Assembly (NCBI RefSeq): GCF_000298195.1
Contig: NZ_BAHC01000126.1
Location: forward strand, 1-62,098
Origin: Gordonia rhizosphera NBRC 16068
GTDB taxonomy: Bacteria; Actinomycetota; Actinomycetes; Mycobacteriales; Mycobacteriaceae
DNA length: 62,098 nucleotides
Direction: 5' to 3'
Within the stretch, counting starts at the first letter, position 1. The number at the start of each line of letters is the position of its first letter. Shown here one piece after another: positions 8,052 through 16,625 of the stretch. The notes beneath the pieces were generated by a model, which saw only the letters and a program-made list of their open reading frames with translations, had not been told where the DNA came from and searched no databases. The translations under genes and the position numbers were made by a program.

Positions 8052-9499
8052 GAGTCATCACCCCCGATCGCGGGTAGACCGTTCGCCGCTGCGACGCCGG
8101 CGTACCAGAGCGCGCTGTCCTTGGGAGTGCGGGTCTGGGTGGCGTAGTCGACGTGGACGATGCCGAATCTCTGCGTATAGCCGTAGCCCCACTCGAAGTT
8201 GTCCATCAGCGACCACACGAAGTAACCGCCGACATCGACGCCCTGTCCGATCGCATCGTGCATCGCCCGGAGGTGCAGATCCAGGTAGTCGGTGCGCGCA
8301 TCGTCGTGCACGGCGCCGTCGGTCGAGACCACGTCGTGGTAGGCGGCGCCGTTCTCGGTGATGTAGATCGTGGGCACTGTGTAATCGTCCCGCAACCGCA
8401 CGAGCAGGTCGGTCAGAGCGGAAGGCGTGATCTCCCAACCCATGTCCGTGACGGGGTATCCACGGCGCGGGAAGGTGATCTTGCGTCCATCCGGCTGCGC
8501 GGGCGCGAGGGGTCGTGGCGGAAGCAGGACGTCGTCGCCCAGGAGGTCGGTGCGAACGCCGGTCGAGGCACCGTCTCCGTGGTAGAAGTTCACGCCCAGC
8601 GCATCGATCGGCTGCGCGATGATGTCGAGGTCGCCGTCGCGCACCCAGTCCTGCCACTGTTTGCCCGCGAAGGTCAGACCTGCGGTGTCGGCCACGACAT
8701 CCTCGGGATATCTGCCATTGAAGAGCGGATCGAGAAAGACCCTGTTGAAGAACCCGTCGAGTCGTCGGGCCGCATCGACATCATCGGGGTCGGTCGGATC
8801 GAACGGCTCCGCGACGGTCAGGTTCAAGGTGATACCCACCTGCTTGCCCGCCTCCGGAGTCGCGCCGCGCCGGCGCAACTCGTCGACGGCGAGGCCGTGA
8901 CCGAGCAGAAGGTGATGGGCCGCGACCAATCCCGCGACACCCTCCTGCCGGCCGGGAGCATGCTGACCGCTCGTGTAACCGAGGAACGCCGAGCACCACG
9001 GCTCGTTGAGTGTCGTCCAGTGGTCCACACGGTCGGCGAGCGAGTCGTACACGCTCAGCGCGTAGTCGACAAATCGGTATGCGGTGTCCCGGTTGGTCCA
9101 TCCCCCGGTGTCCTCGAGGACCTGCGGTAGATCCCAGTGGTACAACGTGATCCACGGAGCGATCCCTGCATCGAGCAGTTCGTCCGCGAGACGGGCATAG
9201 AAGTCGATGCCCTTCTGGTTCTCGACACCGGCGTCGGGACGCACGCGCGGCCAAGCGACCGAGAATCGGTATGCGTTGTGGTTGAGTTCCTTCATCAACG
9301 CGACGTCGGCAGGCATCTTGCGGTAGTGGTCGCACGCGACGTCTCCGTTGTCGCCGTTGACGATTGCGCCGGGCACCCGCGTGAAGGTGTCCCAGATCGA
9401 TGGTGAGCGACCGTCGATGTCGTGGGAGCCCTCGATCTGGTACGACGCGGTTGCCGCGCCCCAGAGGAATCCGTCGGGGAAGTGAAGTGCAGAAGTCAT
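8048..9499 (-). CDS. GH1 beta-glucosidase
   Basis: A 483-residue family 1 glycoside hydrolase. The N-terminal signature FLWGAATASYQIEGS is followed by the acid/base Glu166 in TLNEP and the nucleophile Glu382 in YITENG. The aglycone-site run NFEWGYGYTQRFG and the C-terminal TRTPKDSALWY are present. There is no signal peptide, so it should hydrolyse imported beta-glucosides in the cytosol. The ATG at 9499 overlaps the permease stop (ATGA); longer in-frame reading upstream lies inside the permease. In Streptomyces the equivalent gene is bglC of the ceb operon. Confidence 0.94.
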   Translation of the reverse strand: MTSALHFPDGFLWGAATASYQIEGSHDIDGRSPSIWDTFTRVPGAIVNGDNGDVACDHYRKMPADVALMKELNHNAYRFSVAWPRVRPDAGVENQKGIDFYARLADELLDAGIAPWITLYHWDLPQVLEDTGGWTNRDTAYRFVDYALSVYDSLADRVDHWTTLNEPWCSAFLGYTSGQHAPGRQEGVAGLVAAHHLLLGHGLAVDELRRRGATPEAGKQVGITLNLTVAEPFDPTDPDDVDAARRLDGFFNRVFLDPLFNGRYPEDVVADTAGLTFAGKQWQDWVRDGDLDIIAQPIDALGVNFYHGDGASTGVRTDLLGDDVLLPPRPLAPAQPDGRKITFPRRGYPVTDMGWEITPSALTDLLVRLRDDYTVPTIYITENGAAYHDVVSTDGAVHDDARTDYLDLHLRAMHDAIGQGVDVGGYFVWSLMDNFEWGYGYTQRFGIVHVDYATQTRTPKDSALWYAGVAAANGLPAIGGDDS

Positions 9500-10326
9500 C
9501 CTTTTACGGCTCCTTGCATGATGCCGGTCACCAGGTGGCGTCCGGTTGCGATGAACAGGAGGAGAAGCGGCACCGTCGCGAGGATGGTGCCGGCCTGCAG
9601 AAGCGCCATGTCGCTGATCCCTTGGCCGGGGGCGATCTTGAGTTGATCCAGCGCGGTCTGCAGGGTCTGGACGTTGGAGCCCTGGAGTACGAGCAACGGC
9701 CACATGAAGTCCGTCCACGCCTGCATGAAGGTGAACAGGCCGAGGATCGCCATCGCCGGCCGGGCTGCGGGGACGGCCACCGTCCAGAAGGTGCGGAGCA
9801 TGGAGCACCCGTCGACGCGGGCGGCGTCGATGAGTTCGTCCGGGATGGCATTGACCAGGTATTGCCGCATGAAGAACACGCCGAACGCGGTCACCAGCCA
9901 CGGGAGCGCCACCGCGAATCGTGTTCCGGTCAGCCCCAGGTTGCTGAACTCCTTGAGGAGTGGGATCAGTGCGAGCTGCGGCGGGATCGCCATCGTCAGC
10001 ACCACGAACACCATCAGGGCGTTGCTGCCACGGAAGCTCAACTTGGCGAACGAGTATCCCGCGAGCGTCGAGAACAGCACGACCGAGACGGCCGCCACGC
10101 CCGACACGATGATCGAATTGCCCAGCGCCGACCAGAAGTCGATGCGGTCGAAGACCCGGCGTGCGTTGTCGAGGAAGTGTCCCCCCGGAAACAGCGGCAG
10201 GGGTGTCTGATTGGCGCGTTGCGAGGTCACCGAGCCGATGACGAACGACCAGTACAACGGGAACACCGAGCCGAGCAGGAACGCGACCAACAGTCCGTAT
10301 ACGAGGAATCCGGGACGACGATTCAT
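9496..10326 (-). CDS. Sugar ABC transporter permease, CebG/MalG type
   Basis: A 276-residue polytopic membrane protein with six predicted segments, the first at residues 8-28. The EAA loop that docks to the ATPase reads AARVDGCSMLRTFWTVAVPAARP (about 175-197), with the conserved Gly. The N-terminal PLYWSFVIG and C-terminal GIMQGAVKG are typical of CUT1 MalG-type subunits. The start at 10326 overlaps the upstream permease stop (ATGA). It pairs with the MalF-type permease, the binding protein and the ATPase of this operon. Confidence 0.92.
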   Translation of the reverse strand: MNRRPGFLVYGLLVAFLLGSVFPLYWSFVIGSVTSQRANQTPLPLFPGGHFLDNARRVFDRIDFWSALGNSIIVSGVAAVSVVLFSTLAGYSFAKLSFRGSNALMVFVVLTMAIPPQLALIPLLKEFSNLGLTGTRFAVALPWLVTAFGVFFMRQYLVNAIPDELIDAARVDGCSMLRTFWTVAVPAARPAMAILGLFTFMQAWTDFMWPLLVLQGSNVQTLQTALDQLKIAPGQGISDMALLQAGTILATVPLLLLFIATGRHLVTGIMQGAVKG

Positions 10327-11345
10327 GACGAGGACCTCTTCTGGACGGCTCGGGTGACGAAGAAGTTCACCAGGGCGAAGGCGACGATGATGAGGAACAG
10401 CAACCACGCCGCCGACGCCGCACGGGGGTACGGGTCGGTTGCGCTGTTCGCGGTGTTGAACACATACATCGCGAGCGTCTGGTACTCGTAGTTCGCACCA
10501 CCTTGATGCTGCAGATTGGTGTCGAAAAGCCTTGGTTCGGTGAAGATCTGTAGCCCGCCGATCGTCGAGGTCACGATGACGAAGACCATCGTCGTGCGGA
10601 TCGACGGCAGGGTGACGTGCAGGAATCGCCGGACACTGTTCGCCCCGTCGATCGCCGAGGCCTCGTACAGGTCACGCGGAATCGCCTGCATCGCGGCGAG
10701 CAGAATGAGCGCGTTGTAACCGGTCCATCGCCAGTTGATCATCGTGGCGATAGCCGTCCAGCTCGCGAGCCGATCGGCATGCCAGTCAACGGGAGACAAC
10801 CCGACGCCTTGCAGCACGTCGTTGATCAACCCGGACTTGTCCGCGAAGAGGGACCCGAAGATGAGCGCGGCGGCCGCGGGCGCGACCACGAACGGGATGA
10901 GTACGCTCATCCGCCACCAGGAGCGGCCTCGCAGACCGGTGTCGAGCAGCGCGGCGACGATGGTGGCGATGATGATCTGCGGTATCGAGGAGAGCAGGAA
11001 GATGCCGATGGTGTTCACGAATGCTTTGTGAAATACCGGGTCGCTCAATACATATCGATAGTTCTCGAAACCCACCGCGTCGCCGTGGGTCGCGCCGAAG
11101 CGCGGCCAGGAGAAGAACGAGAGGTACCCCGTGTACAGCATGGGATACAGCCCGATCACGGCAAAGACGAGGAAGAACGGCAGGACGTAGAGATACGGTG
11201 ACACCGTGCGGTCGAGGAAGGACATACGCTGCCGCAGAGAGCGTTTCGGCGGGGTGGCGCCTCGTCCCGAGGAGGCCGGGACCGAGGTCTCCGGCCTCTT
11301 CGCGTCCCCGGCAGGATGCCGGGTTTCGCTGGGGATCAGAGTCAT
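10323..11345 (-). CDS. Sugar ABC transporter permease, CebF/MalF type
   Basis: A 340-residue permease with a cytoplasmic N-terminal tail of about 50 residues rich in Pro/Ser, then YLYVLPFFLVFAVIGLYPML as TM1. The EAA loop is EASAIDGANSVRRFLHVTLPSI. The protein ends with FFVTRAVQKRS. The family's usual length is about 300, and the extra length is the N-terminal tail. Its ATG (11345) is 4 nt after the stop of the binding-protein gene, and its stop overlaps the next permease. Confidence 0.92.
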   Translation of the reverse strand: MTLIPSETRHPAGDAKRPETSVPASSGRGATPPKRSLRQRMSFLDRTVSPYLYVLPFFLVFAVIGLYPMLYTGYLSFFSWPRFGATHGDAVGFENYRYVLSDPVFHKAFVNTIGIFLLSSIPQIIIATIVAALLDTGLRGRSWWRMSVLIPFVVAPAAAALIFGSLFADKSGLINDVLQGVGLSPVDWHADRLASWTAIATMINWRWTGYNALILLAAMQAIPRDLYEASAIDGANSVRRFLHVTLPSIRTTMVFVIVTSTIGGLQIFTEPRLFDTNLQHQGGANYEYQTLAMYVFNTANSATDPYPRAASAAWLLFLIIVAFALVNFFVTRAVQKRSSS

Positions 11346-11349
11346 GTCG

Positions 11350-12639
11350 TCAGTCCATCTTCTGAACGGCCTGGGTGAATGTCTGCCAGGACGCCTCCGG
11401 GGACTGCCCCTCGTCGACGCGTTGGATCGCGGTCTGGAAGAGCCCGAGAATGTCGGAGTACTTGTCTCCCTTGTATGGCACACCGGCGGGCACGGCCTGC
11501 GCGCGGTCGGCGAGGATCTGCGCGGTCGGGGCGTTGGCGAAGTAGGGGTCGGGCGTGTTGATCTTGCTCAGTTCCTGTTCGGCAGCGAGATTCGCGGGGT
11601 AGGCACCGGCACTGTCGAAGGCACTGATCTGCTGCTGCGTGTCGGTGATCCAGTTGGCGAATTCCTTTGCCTCCTTTTGGTGTTGAGACTGCACGGGCAC
11701 GGCGAGGAATGATCCGCCCCAGTTGCCGCCGCCCCCGGGGAAGACGTTGGCGATGTCCCAGCCCTGCACCGACGGCGCGGATTCCTTGATATAGGCGAAC
11801 ATCCAACCGGGACACGGCATCGTCGCGAAACCGTTGTTCGTGAAGTTCGCGGTCCAGTCATCGCTCCACTGCACCGCACGCGTCGACAGCGCGGGTGAGT
11901 ACTCCGACACCGTGTCGAACACATGCTTGAGATCGGCGTTCTCGACATCGACCATGTTCTCGCTCGTCTGGAACGGGAACTTGACCTGATTGAGCATGGC
12001 CTGCGCGATGGAGCCACTGGAGTCATACCACTTGGTCGCGGGCACCTTCTTGACGAATTGCTGACCGGCGGCGAAATAGCTGTCCCATGATTCGAACATC
12101 TTCGCGACCGCTGCCCGATCGGTGGGAAGTCCCGCTTGTCGGAACAGGTCGGCGCGGTAGCAGATCGCTTCGGGACCCGCGTCGGTCGGATAGCCGATCT
12201 GCTTCCCGTCGGGAGTCTGCCCCGCGACGTACTTGTAATCCACCCATCGGTTGTCGAGCGAATGGTCGGTGAGATCGGCGAACTGCTCCGAGGCACCGGC
12301 GGTGAGGAACTGCGGCATCGCGTCACCCTCGATCGCGACGACATCGGTGAGCCCGGTTCCGGCCTGCATGTTCGAGGTCAGTGTCTGCTTCCAGGTGTCC
12401 CACTGCGCGATCTTGGTCTCTTTGACCTTGAAGGGACTCGCCGGGTCCGCGTTCCACTCGGCGATCGCGTCGGAGTATCCGAAGTCGCCGAACGTGGTGA
12501 TGGTCAACGTGTCGTTCTTCCCGAGCTCGGTCTGCGCGGCGTCTCCACCACCGCCGCACCCGGCCACGAGTGCGGCGACAAAGCCGGCGGCGGCGCCCAG
12601 TGCCACCGCCCTGCGCAAGGGGTTGGTTTTTCTCTGCAC
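11350..12639 (-). CDS. Sugar ABC transporter solute-binding lipoprotein, CebE type
   Basis: A 429-residue extracellular binding protein starting at a GTG with a strong ribosome site (gaggaaagg, 7 nt upstream). The signal peptide RKTNPLRRAVALGAAAGFVA leads to the lipobox LVAGC, so Cys is lipidated and the protein is anchored outside. The fold is SBP family 1, with motifs such as VVAIEGDAMPQFLTAG and a C-terminal SPEASWQTFTQAVQ. It is the first gene of the operon after the CebR-like operators. Probable ligand: cellobiose or another beta-glucan oligomer, inferred from the GH1 neighbour and operators. Confidence 0.91.
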   Translation of the reverse strand: MQRKTNPLRRAVALGAAAGFVAALVAGCGGGGDAAQTELGKNDTLTITTFGDFGYSDAIAEWNADPASPFKVKETKIAQWDTWKQTLTSNMQAGTGLTDVVAIEGDAMPQFLTAGASEQFADLTDHSLDNRWVDYKYVAGQTPDGKQIGYPTDAGPEAICYRADLFRQAGLPTDRAAVAKMFESWDSYFAAGQQFVKKVPATKWYDSSGSIAQAMLNQVKFPFQTSENMVDVENADLKHVFDTVSEYSPALSTRAVQWSDDWTANFTNNGFATMPCPGWMFAYIKESAPSVQGWDIANVFPGGGGNWGGSFLAVPVQSQHQKEAKEFANWITDTQQQISAFDSAGAYPANLAAEQELSKINTPDPYFANAPTAQILADRAQAVPAGVPYKGDKYSDILGLFQTAIQRVDEGQSPEASWQTFTQAVQKMD

Positions 12640-12698
12640 GTGTTTGCCTTTCCTCGGGATGATTGGGGGCGGTCCCGGTGGCTCCGTTGCCGTGGGTG

Positions 12699-12714
12699 TG
12701 AGAGCGCTTCCACT
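12699..12714. promoter_or_regulatory. CebR-like operator O1
   Basis: TGAGAGCGCTTCCA matches the Streptomyces CebR / Thermobifida CelR box TGGGAGCGCTCCCA at 12 of 14 positions. It lies downstream of the predicted -10 and about 60 bp before the GTG of the binding-protein gene, so occupancy would block transcription. Confidence 0.82.
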
Positions 12715-12729
12715 CTCGCCGCAACTAAC

Positions 12730-12759
12730 ACTATGGTGCAGATCACAACGGGGTGTCAA
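12730..12759 (-). promoter_or_regulatory. Promoter of the ceb-like operon
   Basis: On the minus strand a perfect -35 TTGACA (12759-12754) and a -10 CATAGT (12735-12730; 4 of 6) are separated by 18 bp. The pair lies between the two LacI-type operators, the expected arrangement for a repressor-controlled promoter. Confidence 0.65.
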
Positions 12760-12788
12760 CCCCCTGGTTCCTCACGTGACCAGCAATT

Positions 12789-12802
12789 TGGGAGCGCTTC
12801 CA
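12789..12802. promoter_or_regulatory. CebR-like operator O2
   Basis: TGGGAGCGCTTCCA matches the CebR/CelR box at 13 of 14 positions. It is upstream of the -35, about 90 bp from O1 centre to centre, so the two sites could act together through a DNA loop. Confidence 0.84.
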
Positions 12803-12829
12803 TCACGTGCGCACGAATCCGGCAGCCAA

Positions 12830-12990
12830 CCACTGATCGAGGAGGCACCCCGCCGCCCAACCGCTGATCGAGTAGGCACCGAACCCACCGCTGATCGAGT
12901 AGGCACCGAACGAAGTGAGGCGCCGTATCGAGATCCACAGATCACCGTGGTCTCGATACGGCGCCTCGCTGCGCTCGGTGCCTACTCGAC
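12830..12990. repeat. Short tandem repeats and long inverted repeat (Gordonia-type dispersed repeat)
   Basis: Two exact copies of ccgctgatcgagtaggcacc plus gaac (12861-12884 and 12888-12911) follow a degenerate copy at 12830-12851. The last copy runs into a long inverted repeat with arms 12893-12937 and 12948-12990 around a 10-nt loop, built on tctcgatacggcgcctcgct and cggtgcctactcgac. The hairpin lies 12 nt after the stop of the propionyl-CoA synthetase gene (which ends at 13003) and before the ceb promoter, so it may act as its terminator. A diverged relative occurs at 19681-19860. Confidence 0.85.
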
Positions 12991-13002
12991 CGCCGGGGAC
13001 AA

Positions 13003-14883
13003 TCAGCCGCCGAGTTGCTTCGCCAGCGCGCTCAGCACATCAGGATCCTCGATCGTCGACGGCACGGTGTACTCCTCGTGGTCAGCGATCTGCCGCATCG
13101 TCTTTCGCAGGATCTTGCCGGAGCGGGTCTTCGGCAGGGCCGGCACCACGGTGACATCGCGGAAGGTCGCGACCGCACCGATCTCGTCGCGCACCATCTT
13201 CACCAACTCGGATCTCAAGGTGTCAGGTTCGATCTCGACGCCGGCCTTGAGGACCACGTAGCCGCTGGGACGCTGACCCTTGAGGTCGTCGTGGATACCG
13301 ATCACGGCGCATTCCGCCACCGCCGGATGCGACGCGACCACGGCCTCGATACTGCCCGTCGAAAGGCGGTGTCCGGCAACGTTGATCACGTCGTCGGACC
13401 GGCCGAGGACGAAGACGTAGCCGTCGGAGTCGACGTAACCGGAGTCGCCGGTGAGGTAGTAACCGTCGAAGGCCGACAGGTAGGACTTGCGGTAGCGCTC
13501 CTCGTCGCGCCACAGCCCGGCGAGGGTGCCCGGCGGCAGGGGCAGCTTGATGACGATGTTGCCCTCCTCGCCGGCCGCGACTTGCTTGCCCTCCGCATCG
13601 AGCACACCCACCTGGTAGCCGGGCACCGGCACGGTCGGGGAACCGGCCTTGAGCGGCATCGGCTCCAGCCCACGCAGATTCGCCGCGATCGCCCAGCCGG
13701 TCTCGGTCTGCCACCAGTGGTCGACCACGGGCACCCCGAGGATGCTGCCCGCCCATTGGAAGGTGTCGGGGTCGAGTCGCTCACCGGCGGCGAACAGCGT
13801 CCGGAGCGAGGAGATGTCGTACTTGGCGAGTTCGGCCGCATCCGGGTCCGCCTTGCGGATCGCGCGGATCGCGGTCGGGGCTGTGAACAGGGCGTTGGCC
13901 TTGTGGTCGGCGATGACCCGCCAGAACGCCCCGGCATCCGGGGTCCCGACCGGCTTGCCCTCGTACATCACCGTCGTCGCGCCGACCAGCAACGGCCCGT
14001 AGACGATGTAGGAGTGGCCGACGACCCAGCCGACGTCCGACGCGGTCCACCACACGTCGCCGGGTTCGATGCCGTAGATGTTGGACATCGACCAGGTCAG
14101 GGCCACCGCGTGTCCGCCGTTGTCACGGACGACGCCCTTGGGCTTCCCGGTGGTGCCCGACGTGTAGAGGATGTAGAGCGGGTCGGTGGCCGCGACCGTC
14201 GTCGGGTCCGCCGGCTCGGCGCCGGCCATCGCGGCATCCCAGTCCAGCCAGCCTTCGTGATCGGCTGCCGCGCCGGTGATCTCGGAACGGTCCTTGACGA
14301 TGACGGTGGACGGCGGGGTCTCGGACAGCTCGATCGCCTTGGCGACCATGGGCAGGTACTCGACGGTGCGCCCCGGCTCGAGGCCACCGGAGGCGGTGAC
14401 GATGGCGACCGGTTCCGCGTCGTCGATGCGGGTGGCGAGCTCGGGCGCGGCGAATCCCCCGAAGACCACCGAGTGCACGGCCCCGATGCGGGCGCACGCC
14501 AGCATGGCAATAGCGGCCTCGGGGATCATCGGCATGTAGACGACCACCCGGTCGCCCTTGGTGATGCCGCGGGCTGCGAGCACACCGGCGAAGCGGGAGA
14601 CCTCGTCGAGCAACTGCGCGTAGGTGTAGGTCCGGGTCGTCCCTACCATCGCCGAGTCCCAGATCAGGGCGTCGCGGTCACCGTTGCCGGCCGCGACGTG
14701 GCGGTCGAGGGCGTTGGCCGAGGTGTTGAGGCTGGCGTCGGGGAACCAGCGGTACATCGGCGCGAGCGTGTCGTCGAGGGCGCAGGTCGGCGGGGTCACC
14801 CAGTCGACAGCCTCCGCGGCGGACAGCCAGAAGCCCTCCCGGTCATCCCGTGCCTGTTCGAATGCGTCGCTGTATCGCCCCAT
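13003..14883 (-). CDS. Propionyl-CoA synthetase (acyl-CoA synthetase, PrpE/ACSS3 type)
   Basis: A 626-residue AMP-forming ligase that should activate propionate (or another short acid) to its CoA ester. Visible are the AMP-binding P-loop YTSGTTGKPKGVVRDNGGH (about 245), WWTASDVGWVVGHSYIVYGP, WWQTETG, the hinge LTGDSGYVDSDGYVFVLGRS and the catalytic Lys in PKTRSGKILRKT. RDNGGH after the P-loop distinguishes PrpE-like enzymes from acetyl-CoA synthetase, which usually shows LHTTGG. A good ribosome site (gagggaaggc) precedes the ATG. It stands alone, with no methylcitrate-cycle genes next to it. Confidence 0.9.
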   Translation of the reverse strand: MGRYSDAFEQARDDREGFWLSAAEAVDWVTPPTCALDDTLAPMYRWFPDASLNTSANALDRHVAAGNGDRDALIWDSAMVGTTRTYTYAQLLDEVSRFAGVLAARGITKGDRVVVYMPMIPEAAIAMLACARIGAVHSVVFGGFAAPELATRIDDAEPVAIVTASGGLEPGRTVEYLPMVAKAIELSETPPSTVIVKDRSEITGAAADHEGWLDWDAAMAGAEPADPTTVAATDPLYILYTSGTTGKPKGVVRDNGGHAVALTWSMSNIYGIEPGDVWWTASDVGWVVGHSYIVYGPLLVGATTVMYEGKPVGTPDAGAFWRVIADHKANALFTAPTAIRAIRKADPDAAELAKYDISSLRTLFAAGERLDPDTFQWAGSILGVPVVDHWWQTETGWAIAANLRGLEPMPLKAGSPTVPVPGYQVGVLDAEGKQVAAGEEGNIVIKLPLPPGTLAGLWRDEERYRKSYLSAFDGYYLTGDSGYVDSDGYVFVLGRSDDVINVAGHRLSTGSIEAVVASHPAVAECAVIGIHDDLKGQRPSGYVVLKAGVEIEPDTLRSELVKMVRDEIGAVATFRDVTVVPALPKTRSGKILRKTMRQIADHEEYTVPSTIEDPDVLSALAKQLGG

Positions 14884-15037
14884 TGCCTTCCCTCTCCGCT
14901 CGCCGGGCGCGCCTCACCGTCGGGCCGTGCCCTGTTCCGCTTCGAGGGTAACGATGTGACCGTTGCCACGGCGTTGCTTCGTCAGAGAAGCGGTTACCGG
15001 TCGGTCGGATGCGCCGAACGGTCGATTCGGGCCCGGC

Positions 15038-15286
15038 TCAGTCCTCGTAGTTCTCCACCACGTCGGCCGGGCGCACACTGGTGTAGTCGGGATCGAAGCC
15101 GGCATTTCGTCGTGCCTGCCGTTGACGCAGCAGATCCCAACACTGGTCAAGGGAGACCTCGATCCGGCTCAGCCGGCTGTTCTCCTCCTGCCGGGAGATC
15201 TCGCCGCGGCTCAGCTTGTCGCGCAGGTCGTGCTCCTCGGCGATCAGATCGGTGATGTGCTGGTGGATCGACTTGTCGGTGACCAT
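15038..15286 (-). CDS. DUF2630 family protein
   Basis: An 82-residue hydrophilic, largely helical protein, MVTDKSIHQHITDLIAEEHD, followed by a charged run with heptad-like spacing and RIEVSLDQCWDLLRQRQARR. This is the standard size and sequence of the actinobacterial DUF2630 family, whose function is not known. The purine-rich ribosome site (ggtggagg) sits only 1 nt from the ATG, unusually close, although no other in-frame start is available. It is monocistronic and separated from the propionyl-CoA synthetase by 154 nt. Confidence 0.82.
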   Translation of the reverse strand: MVTDKSIHQHITDLIAEEHDLRDKLSRGEISRQEENSRLSRIEVSLDQCWDLLRQRQARRNAGFDPDYTSVRPADVVENYED

Positions 15287-15322
15287 ACCTCCACCGTATC
15301 CCGCCCTACGGTCTCCCTCCCT

Positions 15323-15400
15323 ACGGTTCGTCCCCCGGAACTCCGAAGACCCACCGTCTGCTGCAGGTGGAGGACGACCCGGCTTCTGGGGTACGAACCA
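15323..15400. repeat. Palindromic repeat element, left copy
   Basis: The stretch 15332-15382 (cccccggaactccgaagacc ... tgcaggtggaggacgacccg) is the inverted counterpart of 16496-16542, with a few substitutions and a 3-nt insertion. The ends (ggttcgtcccccgg and ggggtacgaacc) are imperfectly self-complementary, so a folded strand would make a long hairpin. It lies upstream of the frameshifted AbiEi-like gene. Confidence 0.75.
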
Positions 15401-15502
15401 GCAGAGGGCACCGGGCGGGGCGCCGCGCGTGGCTGTGGATGGTTGTGGTGGGCCGTGGATGGAGTCCGTGGCGTACGCGGGATTCGGGGCACGATCGTCG
15501 AC

Positions 15503-16473
15503 ATGGACGATCTCGTGACACGCCTCGTACACCGAGCCGACGCCCGCGCAGCCGGGATCACCGACGATGAGCTGCGGCGCGATGTGAAAAACAAAGTAAC
15601 CGAACGGGTCTGGCGCGGCGTCTACCTGCCCACCGGGACCGGCGCGCCCGACGGGTCGTCGCAGGGCCGCACGGCCCGACTCGACCGGTACCGGGCCACG
15701 GTCATCGGAGCCGCACGCCATGGCGGACCCGAACGCACCGCCAGCCACGTCTCCACGGCCGCTATGCAGCGTGTCCCGCTGCTGTGGCCCGATCTGTCGA
15801 AGGTGCACTTCACCTCCGCGACGACGGGCAAGAGCACCGGACGCGCGGTGATCCACCAGTCGGCTCTCGAGCCGGACGACATCGTCGTCATCGACGACAT
15901 TCGGGTGACCTCGCCGGCCCGCACCGTCTACGATGTCGCTCGGACGGGCGATCTCCGGCGGGCAGTATGTGCACTCGACTCCGGACTGCACCTCGGCGCG
16001 ACGCCCGACGAACTCGCCGCACATGCACAACTGCTGAAGCGACATCGCGGCGTGGCGATGTTGCGGGCGGCCCTACCGCTGGCGAACGGACTATCGGAGA
16101 GTGTCGGTGAGTCGCTGAGTCGGCTGGTCCTGGCCGAAAACGAGCTGATTCCCACACCGGAACTGCAGGTGGAGATCGCCGTCGTGCTCGACGGCCGCAA
16201 AAAACCGTCCGCTGCGACTACGGGTGGCGCGACGAGGACGGTGTGCTGCGCGTCGTCGGCGAGTTCGACGGAAAGATGAACTACCACCGCTCGAGCCCGT
16301 TCGTGGACAAGCTGCCCGAAGATGTCGTCTACGACGAGAAGCTGCGCGAGGACGCGATCAGGGTGACCGGGCCGCACATGGTCCGTTGGACATGGAAGGA
16401 CTCGACGAACCCATCGGGACTCCACGCGAAGGTCCTCGCCGCCCTGCGCATCGGCGGCCTCATCGCCGTCTGA
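15503..16473 (+). pseudogene. AbiEi-like / PD-(D/E)XK nuclease-like protein, frameshifted
   Basis: The first part, MDDLVTRLVHRADARAAGIT, resembles the winged-helix N terminus of AbiEi-type antitoxin domains; the middle ITSPARTVYDVART-like stretch (VTSPARTVYDVART) is the usual linker. The C-terminal part, VRCDYGWRDEDG, VVGEFDGKMNYHRS and HMVRWTWKD, is a restriction-endonuclease-like fold with E-x-D-x2-K. The two halves are in different frames. A run of six A (16199-16204) after gacggccgc marks the break, and a -1 shift there restores ...KK-TVRCDYGW. The full product would be about 320 residues, normal for the family. It may be a pseudogene, a sequencing error, or slippage on AAA AAA C. It is flanked by inverted copies of one repeat. 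Confidence 0.72.
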
Positions 16474-16475
16474 GG

Positions 16476-16551
16476 CCGGTTCCTCCCCCGGACGTCGGGT
16501 CGTCCGCCACCTGCAGACAGGGGGTCTTCGGACTCCCGGGGGAGGAACCGG
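16476..16551. repeat. Palindromic repeat element, right copy
   Basis: Perfect 16-nt arms ccggttcctcccccgg (16476-16491) and ccgggggaggaaccgg (16536-16551) enclose a 44-nt centre. The centre is homologous, in inverse orientation, to 15332-15382. It begins 2 nt after the stop codon of the AbiEi-like gene and could end its transcription. Confidence 0.8.
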
Positions 16552-16625
16552 CGTGTGACCGCGGGTGTGGCGGAGCCGGATCGGCCACGGGCCACCTCCG
16601 GCGAGCGCGCTCCGCCGATGGCTGC

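Noticed and set aside
12830..12911. CRISPR or variable tandem repeat locus
   Set aside because: Only two exact and one degenerate copy with almost no spacer; better explained as part of a dispersed hairpin repeat.
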